Assembly (NCBI GenBank): GCA_014323925.1
Contig: JACONC010000001.1
Location: 131,942 to 195,941, forward strand
Source: Chromatiales bacterium
GTDB lineage: Bacteria > Pseudomonadota > Gammaproteobacteria > Poriferisulfidales > Oxydemutatoraceae
Length of the DNA stretch: 64,000 nt
Reading direction: 5' to 3'
Under the pieces are notes generated by a model, which saw only the letters and a list, made by a program, of their open reading frames with translations, had not been told where the DNA came from and made no database searches. Made by a program: the position numbers and the translations under genes. Of the stretch, positions 49,101 to 61,100 are shown piece by piece. Position 1 is the stretch's first letter, and every line of letters begins with the position of its first letter.

Positions 49101-52100
49101 GCTACGAGTTGGTTCGCAGTTTAGATTTTGCCGAGGCTGACAGCTATGACAGTGAAGACATCAATACGGCATGGACAACGGGTGCAGGATGGCTGCCGAT
49201 AGGCACTGGTAGCCAGCCCTTCGGCGCGGTATTTGAGGGTAACGGCTATACGATATCTAACTTAATGATAGATAGACCTGCTGATGAGAGGGTAGGTTTA
49301 TTCAGTGCGACAGCTAACGATTCTACAGTGGCTAATGTCGGTCTGCTCAATGTAGATAATACCGGCGGTAGTGATGTGGGTAGTTTAGTCGGCGACAATA
49401 GGGGTAGTATAACGAATAGCTATGCGACCGGTGATGTGCGTGGAACAAATGAGGTAGGCGGTTTAGTCGGCGAAAATACCGGGAATATAACGAACAGCTA
49501 TGCGATGGTTGATGTGATTGGGGATAGTACTTGGACAGGCGGTTTAGTCGGAATCAGCTTTGATTCTGGCAGTATAACGAACAGCTATGCGACCGGTGAT
49601 GTGCGTGGAATAATTGAGGTAGGCGGTTTAGTCGGCCAAAATACAGGTACTATAACGAACAGCTATGCGACCGGTGATGTTGATGGGAATAATAGTGTAG
49701 GCGGTTTAGTCGGCCAAAATACGGGTATTATGATGAATAGCTATGCGACAGGGAGTGTGAGTGGGCAGGAGAATGTAGGCGGTTTAGTCGGCCAAAATAC
49801 GGGTAGTATAACGAATAGCTATGCGGTGGGTGATGTGAATGGGCAGAGGCTTGGGTCTCTAGACGGTTTAGTCGGCGAGAATAGAGGGGGTACCATTACA
49901 CCAAACAGTCGCTATCTGTCCATTGGAGAACTGCAGTCGCCCACTACGGCAACTATATATAGTGGATGGGATACTGCAGACTGGGATTTCAGTAATCCGT
50001 CGCGCACCCCGACGCTGAAATATACCACAGGACCTGATCCCGACAACAACCCGGCATGTGATGTCGCTGGGCAACCTAGCTGCGGTAGTTTATTGCCCGA
50101 TCAATTTCTGAGTCTTTTGGATAACCTCACGGTGTCCGATGGTATATTGACACCCGAATTTAATTCGCAGAGACAAGTCTATGATATTATTGAGATTAAT
50201 GGGTTTCTCAATTCAATAACGCTGCAAGCAACGGCGACTACGGATATTGTTATTACCATTCGTAGTGAGCGCATAGAAGCGCAATCGACCACCGTTACCA
50301 TCCTTCAAGAGGTGCCTCTAAACGCGGAGGGTGTCACCCCGATTACGATAGCAGTGTCTGATGAAAGGACGACAACCGACTACCGGCTGACCGCTATGCC
50401 AATCAATTTACCCGCCTGTACTCGGGAACTAGAAGATACTGATAACGACGGTGTGTTAGCGGCTATCGATATAGATAAAGATGGTGATGGTCTGATAGAA
50501 CTGTGTAGTTTAGAGGGGTTGGATGCGATACGCCATCAGCTGGACGGGCATGGCTATCGCGCAAATAGCACCGCAACCCTGATAACGACCGGTTGTCCTG
50601 AGGGTGGCTGTCGTGGCTACGAGTTGGTTCAGAGTCTAGACTTTGAAGAAGTTGGCAGTTATGACAGTGGGCGCATTGATACGACCTGGACAACGGCAAC
50701 AGGATGGCTGCCGATAGGCACCTTCAGCGCGATATTTGAAGGCAACAGCCATACGATATCTAACTTAATGATAAATAGACCTGATGATGGTAGTATAGGT
50801 CTATTCAGTGTGATAGCTAGCAATTCTACAATGACTAATGTCGGTCTGCTCAATGTAGATATCGCAGGAAATAATTGGGTCGGCAGTTTAGTCGGCGACA
50901 ATAGGGGTAGTATAACGAACAGCTATGCGATGGGTGATGTGGCTGGGACTGGTAATCGTGTAGGCGGTTTGGTCGGCGAAAATACCGGGAGTATAACGCA
51001 CAGCTATGCGATGGTTGATGTGACTGGGAATAATAATTGGACAGGCGGTTTAGTCGGCTTCAATGGCAGTTTCATTGGTGACAACACAGTTAGTATAACG
51101 AACAGCTATGCGACCGGTGATGTGACTGGGAGTGATACTGTAGGTGGTTTAGTCGGCTTCAATGGCAGTATAACTGGCGGAAGTAACTCTAATATAACGA
51201 ACAGCTATGCGAGAGGTGCTGTGCGTGGGAATAGTAATGTAGGCGGTTTAGTTGGCGAAAATACAGGTATTATAACGAACAGCTATGCGACAAGTGATGT
51301 GGATGGGAATTTAAATGTAGGCGGTTTAGTTGGCTTTAATCCTGGCAGTATAACGAACGGCTATGCGACCGGTGATGTGACTGGGACTGGTGATCGTGTA
51401 GGCGGTTTAGTCGGCTCTCATACGGGTAGTATAACGAACAGCTATGCGACCGGTGATGTGATGGGAGGTAATCAGGTAGGCAGTTTAGTCGGCGGCAGCG
51501 CACCTAGTTCTAGTATAACGAACAGCTATTCGGCGAGTAATGTGAATGGAATAAATAGTCGTCGGTCGATCGACGAACTGCAGTCGCCCACTACGCCAAC
51601 GGGTATATATAGCGAATGGAATACTGCAAACTGGGACTTCAGTAATCCGTTGCGCACCCCGAAGCTGAAATATACCACAGGACCTGATACCGCCAACCCG
51701 GCATGTGGTATCGCTGGGCAACCTAGCTGCGACAGTTTATTGCCCGATCAATTTCTGAGTCTTTTGGATAATCTCACGGTGTCTAGTGGTCTATTGATGC
51801 CTGAGTTTAATCCGCAGAGAAAAGCCTATGATCTCGAGTTTGATGGCTCCCTCAATTCAATAACGCTGCAAGCAACGGCTACTTCGGATAGTGTTATTAC
51901 CATTCGTAGTGATGACATAGAAGCGCAATCGACCACCATTACCATCCGTCAAGATATTCCTCTAAACGCAGAGGGTGTCACCCTGATTACGATAGAAGTG
52001 TCTGATGAAAGGACGACAACCGACTACCGGTTGACCGCTATGCCAATCAATTTATCGTCCTGTACGCAGGCGCTAGCAGACACGGATAACGACGGTGTAC

Positions 52101-55100
52101 CAGCGGTTATCGATATAGATAAAGATGGTGATGGTCTGATAGAACTGTGTAGCTTAGAGGGATTGGATGCGATACGCAATCAGCTCGATGGCACTGGCTA
52201 CCGAGCAAATAGCACCGCAACCCTGATAACGACCGGTTGTCCTGAGGATGGTGGCTGTCGTGGCTACGAGTTGGTTCAGAATTTAGACTTTGAACAAGCG
52301 GGCAGTTATGACAGTGGACGCATCAATACGGCATGGACAACAGAACCAGGATGGCTACCGATCGGCACTAGGACTGAACAATTCGCTGCGGTATTTGAAG
52401 GCAACGACCATACGATATCTAACCTAATGATAGATAGACCCGATGATAGTAGGATAGGTTTATTCGGTGCGACTGCTAACAATTCTAGTATGACTAATGT
52501 CGGGCTGCTCAATGTAGATAACACAGGAAATAGTTTTGTCGGTGGTTTAGTTGGCGACAGTACCGGGAGTATAACGAACAGCTATGTGACCGGGAGTGTG
52601 ATGGGATCATCTGCTGTAGGCGGTTTAGTCGGCGAAAATAACTTTAATATAACGGACAGCTATGCGACCGGTAATGTGATGGGAGGTAGGTGGGTAGGCG
52701 GTTTAACCGGCTTAAATAATGGTGGTAGTATTACAAACAGCTATGCGATGGGTGAGGTGACTGGGACTAGTAATAGTGTAGGCGGTTTAGTTGGCGAAAA
52801 TAATTCTGCTGGTCGTATAACAAACAGCTATGCGATGGTTGATGTGATTGGCAATGATAGTTGGACCGGCGGTTTAGTCGGCTCCAATGATAGTAGTATA
52901 ACGGATAGCCATTCAACCGGTGAGGTGAGGGGGCCAGATCAGGTAGGCGGTTTAGTCGGCGCAAATACCGGGATTATAACGAACAGCTATGCGACCGGTG
53001 ATGTGATTGGGATAGGTGATGTGATTGAGAGTATTAGGTGGGTAGGCGGTTTAGTCGGCGTCAATGGCAGTATAACTGACCAAAGTATAGCTGGTCGTAT
53101 AACGAACAGCTATGCGACCGGTGAGGTGATGGGAAGCATACAGGTAGGCGGTTTGGTCGGCGAAAATGCGAAGGGTAGTATAACGAACAGCTATGCGACC
53201 GGTAATGTCAATGGGAATAATGGTTTAGGCGGTTTAGCCGGCCAAAATCAGGATAGTATAACGAACAGTTATGCGACTGGTGATGTGACAGGCAATCAAT
53301 GGGTAGGCGGTTTAGTCGGCATCAATGGCAGTGCAATTGACGAAAATAACCCTAATATAACGAACAGCTATGCGACCGGTCAGGTGATGGGAAACATACA
53401 GGTAGGCGGTTTAGTCGGCTTCAATGGCAGTACAGTTGGCGCAAGTAACTCTAATATAACGAACAGCTATGCGACCGGTAATGTCGATGGGACTGATCGT
53501 GTAGGCGGTTTAGTCGGCTTCAATGGCAGTTTATCTGGCGGAAATCCCGGCAGTATAACGAACAGCTATGCGACCGGTGATGTGACTGGGACTGGTAATC
53601 GTGTAGGCGATTTAGTCGGCGAGAATGACCGTGGTACCATTATGGACAATCGTTATCTGTCCATTGGCGAACTGCAGTCGTCCACTACCGCGACTGATAT
53701 ATATAGTGGATGGGATACTGCAAACTGGGATTTCAGTAATCCGTTGCGCACCCCGAAGCTGAAATATACCATAGGACCTGATCGCGACAACCCGGCATGT
53801 GGTATCGCTGGGCAACCTAGTTGCGGTAGTTTATTGCCCAATCAATTTATGAGTCTCTTAAATAATCTCACGGTGTCCGAGGGTATATTGACACCCGAGT
53901 TTAATCCGCAGAGACAAGCCTATGATATTATTGAGATTGATGGGTCCGCCATCAATTCAATAACGGTCGACGCAGCGGCGACTACGGATAGTGTTATTAC
54001 CATTCGTAGTGATAGATTAGGAGAGCAATCGACCACCGTTACCATCCGTCAAGATGTTCCGCTAAACGCAGAGGGTGTCACCCTGATTACGATAGAGGTG
54101 TTTGATGGAGAAACGACAACCAAATACCGGTTGACCGCCATACCAATCAATTTACCCGCCTGTACTCAGGATATAGCAGATACTGATAACGACGGTGTGT
54201 TAGCGGGTATCGATATAGATAAAGATGGTGATGGTCTGATAGAACTGTGTAGCTTAGAGGGGTTGGATGCGATACGCCATCGCTTGGACGGCACTGGCTA
54301 TCGCGCAACTAGCACCGCAACCTTGGTAACGACCGGTTGTCCTGAGGGTGGCTGTCGTGGCTACGAACTGGTGCGCAGTTTAGATTTTGCCGAGGCTAAC
54401 AGCTATGACAGTGAAGACATCAATACCGTATGGACAACGGGGGCAGGATGGCTGCCGATAGGCACCTTCAGAGCTATATTTGAAGGCAACGACCATACGA
54501 TATCTAACTTAATGATAAATAGACCTGCTGATACGAGGATAGGTCTATTCGGTGCAACAGCTAACAATTCCACAATGACTCATGTGGGCTTGCTCAATGT
54601 AGATATCACCGGGGGAAGTTTTGTAGGCAGTTTAGTCAACCGCAATGATGGCCGTATAACGAACAGCTATGCAACCGGGGCTGTGCGTGGTAATAATGAT
54701 GTAGGCGGTTTAGTCGGTATCAATGGTCCTTCTGGTCGTATGACGAACAGCTATGCGATAGTTGATGTGACTGCGACTGGTAGTAGGATAGGCGGTTTAG
54801 CCGGCGAAAATAGTGGTAGTATAACGAACAGCTATGCGACCAGTGCTGTGACGGGGGAGGATAATAGTGTAGGCGGTTTAGCCGGTATCAATGGTCCTTC
54901 TGGTCGTATAACGAACAGCTATGCGGCCGGTGCTGTGCGTGGTAATGCTGATAATGTAGGCGGTTTAGTCGGCTTCAGTAATGGTAGTATAACGAACAGC
55001 TATGCGACCGGTGCTGCGCGTGGTGATGGTGCTAATGTAGGTGGTTTAGTCGGCTATAATGGCACTGTATTTACCAGCAATGAGGGTCATATAACGAACA

Positions 55101-58100
55101 GCTATGCGACCGGTACTGTGCGTGGGGCTTCACAGGTAGGCGGTTTAGTCGGCTTCAATGGCAGTATAGCTGGCAACAATTCGGGTAATATAACGAACAG
55201 CTATGCGACCGGTGATGTGTCAGGACAGAGGACTGATATAGGCGATTTAGTCGGTGAGAATAGCCGTGGTACCATTACGAACAGTCTTAGTCGGACCATT
55301 GAGCAACTGCAGTCGCCCACTACGACAACTGGTATATATCGCGAATGGAATATTGCAAACTGGGACTTCAGTAATCCATTGCAATCCCCGGCGCTGAAAT
55401 ATACCACCGGACCTGATACCGACAACCTAGCGTGTGGTATCGCTCGGCAACCTAGCTGCGGTAGTTTATTGCCCGATCAATTTCTGAGCCTGTTGAATAA
55501 TCTCACGGTGTCCAATGGTCTATTGACATCTGCGTTTAATCCGCAGAGATTAGTCTATGGTATCGACCCTGATGGGTCCGCCGATTCAATAACACTACAA
55601 GCAACCGCGATTATGGACAGTGTGATTACCATTCGTAGTGATGGCATAGGAGAGCAATCGACCACCGCGACCATCCGTCAAGATGTTCCTCTAAACGCAG
55701 AGGGTGTCACCCTAATTACGATAGAGGTGTCTAATCGAGGAACAATAACCGACTACCTGTTGACCGTTGCGTCAATAGATTTGCCGGCCTGTACGCAGGA
55801 TATAGCAGACACCGATGACGACGGTGTGTTAGCGGGTATTGATGTAGATAAAGATGGTGATGGTCTGATAGAACTGTGTAGCTTAGAGGGATTGGATGCG
55901 ATACGCTATCAGTTGGACGGGCGTGGCTATCGCGCAACTCGGACCGCACCTCAGATAACGACCGGTTGTCCTGACGATGGCTGTCGAGGCTACGAGTTGG
56001 TTCGCAGTTTAGACTTTGCAGAAGCGCGCAGCTATGACAGTAGAAGCATTAATAGGACATGGACGATGACTCCTGGATGGCTACCCATAGGCGATGACAG
56101 TCAGTCATTCAATGCGATATTTGAAGGTAACGGACAGACGATATCTAACTTAATGATCGATAGACCTGCTGATAGTAGGGTAGGTTTATTTGGTGACACA
56201 GCTAACAATTCTAGAATGACGAATGTCGGTCTGCTCAATGTCGATAACACCGGAGGGAGTGATGTAGGCAGTTTAGTCGGCTTAAATGGCGGTAGTATAA
56301 CGAACAGCTATGCGACCGGTGCTGTGCATGGTAATGGTGCTAATGTAGGCGGTTTAGTCGGCAACAGTAGTGGTCGTATAACGAACAGCTATGCGACGGT
56401 TGAGGTGACTGGGAATACTACGGTAGGTGGTTTAGTCGGCTTAAATGATGATGGCAGTATAACGAACAGCTATGCGACCGGTGATGTGATCGGAAACACA
56501 CGGGTAGGCGGTTTAGTCGGCCGGAGTAGAGATGGTACCATTACCAACAGCTATGCGACCGGTGCTGTGACTGGGACTGGGACTGCTAATCGTCTAGGCA
56601 GTTTAGTCGGCTGGTTATCTGATGGCAATATAACGAACAGCTATGCGACTGGTGCGGTGCGTGGGAATGGGGAGAATGTCGGCGGTTTAGTTGGCTTAAA
56701 TAATGATGGCAGTACAACGAATAGTAGTCAGCAGACCATTGCCGAGCTGCAGTCACCTACTATGGCTATATATAGCGGATGGGATACTGCAGACTGGGAC
56801 TTCGGTAATCAATCGCAACTCCCGGCGCTGAAATATACCACCGGACCTGATGCCGACAACCCGGCATGTGGTATCGCTGGGCAACCTAGCTGTGATAGTC
56901 TATTGGCCAATCAATTTCCGATTCTTTTGGATAATCTCACGCTGTCCGATGGTCTATTGACACCTGAGTTTAATCCGCAGAGACGATTCTATGATATGAC
57001 GATTGATGGGTCGGTCAATTCAATAACGCTGCAAGCAACGGCGACTACCGATAGTGTTATTACCATTCGTAGTGATGGTGTAGCAGAGCAATCGGCTATG
57101 GCTACCATCAGTCAGGATGTTCCTCTAAACGCAGAGGGTGTCATCCTGATTACGATAGAAGTGTCTGATGGAAGGACGGCAATCGACTACCTGTTGACCG
57201 TTGTCCCATTACCCCCCTGTCTGCCGTATCTATCCGATACTGATGACGACGGTGTATCAGCGGCTATCGATATAGATAAAGATGGTGATGGTCTAATAGA
57301 ACTGTGTAGCCTAGAGGGATTGGATGCAATACGCCATCAGTTGAACGGCAGTGGCTATCGAGCAACTAGCACCGCACCTCGGATAACAACAGGTTGTCCT
57401 GATAATGTCTGTCGTGGCTACGAGTTGGTGCGCAATTTAGATTTTGCCGAGGCTGGCAGTTATGACAGTGAAGACATCAATACGGCATGGACAACGGCGG
57501 CAGGGTGGCTACCAATAAGCACATTCAGAGCGGTATTTGACGGCAACAACCATACGATATCTAACTTAATGATAGATAGACCTACTGATAGGATAGGTTT
57601 ATTTGGTGCGACAGATAGCGGTTTTATAATGACTAATGTGGCTCTGCTAGATGTAGATATCACAGGAAGGACTGATGTGGGCAGTTTAGTCGGCTACAAT
57701 AAGGAGGGGAGTATAACAAACAGCTATGCGACCGGTGATGTGACTGGGACTGGTAATAATGTAGGCGGTTTAGTCGGCCATAATTTTGGTGGTAGTATTA
57801 CAAACAGCTATGCGACATGTGCTGTGCGTGGGGATGAAAGGGTAGGCGGTTTAGTCGGCTTCAATGGCAGTATAGGTGGCGGCAATGCGGCTAATATAAC
57901 GAACAGCTATGCGACCGGTGATGTGAGCGGGCAGGGGGTGCAGGTAGGTGGTTTAGTTGGCTCCCAGTCAGGTGGAATCATTACGAACAGCCATGCGACC
58001 GGTGCTGTGCGTGGGTCTTCAGAGGTAGGCGGTTTAGTCGGCACAAGTGATGAGGGTAGTATAACGAACAGCTATGCGGCAGGGGCTGTGGATGGGAATA

Positions 58101-61100
58101 ATAGGGTAGGTGGTTTAGTCGGCTTAAATGGCGGTAGTATAACGAACAGCTATGCGACAGGTATTGTGGAGGGGGGGGCTAATTTTGTAGGCGGTTTAGT
58201 CGGCGGCGGTGCAGGTCGTGTAGTAAACAGCTATGCGACTGGTGATGTGACTGGGGATGGCAATGTAGGCGGTTTATTCGGCGGCTCAGGTCTTAGTGCT
58301 CCTGCAACGAACAGCTATGCGTCGGGGAATGTCAATGGAGAAAATAGTGGTCTGCCCCTTGAGCAACTGCAGTCGCCTACTGCGGCAACTGGCATATACA
58401 GTCAATGGAGCACGGCAAACTGGGATTTCGGTAATGCATTTCAATTGCCGGCACTCAAATATACTAGAGGATCCGATCCTGCCAACCCGGCTTGCGGTGT
58501 CGCTGGGCAACCTAGCTGCGATAGTTTATTGCCCAATCAACATCCGATTCCTTTGGATAATCTCACCGTGTTAAACGGTCTATTGATGCCTGAGTTTAAT
58601 CCGCAGAGATTGATCTACGATGTCGGGGTGGGTAGTCGGGTCACTTCAATAACGGTCGACGCAACGGCTACTACGGATAGTGTTATTATCATTCGTAGTG
58701 ATGGCATAGGAGAGCAATCGTCCACCGCTACCATCAGTCAGGAGGTTCCTGCAACCGCCGCTGCGCGCACCATGATGACGATAGAAGTGTCTGATGGAAG
58801 AGCGCCAACGAACTACACGCTGACCGTAGTGCTGGCAAATAATGATGCGAGTTTAAGTGATTTGGAACTAACGCAAACCGATGGCACACCAATACAACTG
58901 GATCAGACTTTTGCGCCGACCACGACGACCTATACCGCGCGTGTCGAGAACCCGATAGCGCAAGTGCGGGTGGTTCCGACGGTGAACCGTCCCAATGCGA
59001 CCGTTACAGTGGATGGCAATGAAGAGAGCAGTGGTACTCCGAGTAGCGATATTATGCTAACCGAAGGTGGCGTGACCACGATTACGATTGTCGTCACCGC
59101 AGAAGACCAAGAGACGACAGAGACTTACACAGTGGCTGTGGCTCGTCCCCCAAGTAGTGATGCGAACTTAAGCGATTTAGTGCTCACGCAAAGCGATGGA
59201 ACAACGATTATTCCACTGGCTGAGGATTTTGCGACGACCACGACGACCTATACCGCGCGTGTCGACAACACCGTAGCACAACTGCAAGTGATGCCAACCG
59301 CGCACCCCAATGCAAATATCACAGTAGGTAGTGAAACAGTAGCGAGTGGTGGTCAGAGTAGTGACATTCCGCTAACTGCAGGGGGAGTTACCACGATTAC
59401 GGTGGTAGTGACTGCCCAAGACGGCAGGGCAATGCAGCGCTACACGATAGCTGTGAGCCGTCCACTGAGCAGTGATGCGAACTTGAGTGATTTAGTGGTC
59501 ACGCAAACAGATGGCACACCCATACAACTAGATGAGACTTTTGCGCCGACTACGACGACCTATACTGTGCGTGTCGAGAACACCGTAGCGCAAGTGCAAG
59601 TGATGCCAACCGCACACCCCAATGCAAATATCACAGTCGATAGTAGCACGGTGGTCAGCGGTGAGCGTAGTGGAGAGATTGATCTAACCGAAGGCGGCGT
59701 GACAACGATTACGATTGTTGTTAATTCACAAGACCGACAGACGACAGAGACTTACACAGTGTTTGTGACCCGTGCGCCGAGTAGTGATGCAAGTTTAAGC
59801 GATTTAGTGCTCACACAAGCAGATGGCACAACGATTATTCCACTCGATCAGACTTTTGCACCGACCACGACGACCTATACCGCGCGTGTCGAGAACACGA
59901 TAGCGCAACTGCAAGTGATATCCACAGCGCACCCGAATGCGACGATTATCATAGCGGGTATTAATACTTTTGTTATCGGTCAGCGTAGTGCAGAGTTTGA
60001 TCTCATCGAAGGCGAGGTGACAACGATTACGATTATCGTCACCTCACAAGACACAGAGACAGAAGAGGTTTACACAGTGGCTGTGACCCGTTTGCTGAGT
60101 AGTGATGCGACCTTGAGTGATTTAGTGCTAACGCAAACAGATGGCACACCCATACAACTAGATGAGACTTTTGCGCCGACCACGACAACCTATACAGTGC
60201 GTGTCGAGAACACGATAGCGCAAGTGCAAGTGACACCCACAGTGAATAACCGGAATGCGACTATCCGAGTAGGTGACGATACGGTGGCTAGCGGTGAGCA
60301 GAGTAGAGAGATTGATCTAACCGAAGGCGAAGTGACCACGATTACGATTGTCGTCACTGCACAAAACCGACAGACGACAGAGACTTATACAGTGGCTGTG
60401 ACTCGTCTGCTGAGTAGTGATGCGACCTTGCGTGATTTAGTGCTAACGCAAACAGATGGCACACCCATTGAGCTGGATGAGACTTTTGCGCCGACCACGA
60501 CGACCTATACAGTGCGTGTCGAGCACGCGATAGCGCAAGTGCGCGTGATACCCACAGTGAACCACCCGAATGCGACTATCCAAGTGGCTAGTGAAACAGT
60601 GGCGAGCGGTGGTCAGAGTAGTAACATTCCGCTAACGGCAGGCGAAGTTACCACGATTACGGTTGTCGTCACCGCGCAGAACGGTGAGACGACCAGAACC
60701 TATGCAATAGCAGTGATCCGCGCTGCGAGTGGTGATGCGAGCTTGAGTGGTTTGGAACTGGTATATGTGATAAGTGATAGTGAGACAGTCATAGATATAT
60801 TTGAAGAGTCAACGACGACCTACACAGTATTTGTGCCAAATAGATTAATGCAAGCGAAGGTGAAGCCGACGGCGAGCGAAGGTGCGCTGTCAACGATTAC
60901 GGTGAGTGCTGAGAACTTTACTACAGCGACCGTAGCGAGTGACTCGGCAACTGCCGAATTTGTGCCGCTAGAGGCAGTCGGTGAGAACACTACGATAACT
61001 ATAGTGGTGACGGCACCAAATGAAATAGCGCAGATAACTTATCGCATACTTTTGATTCGTGTCGCAGAGGATGCAAGTCCTGATGCGAGCTTAAGTAATT

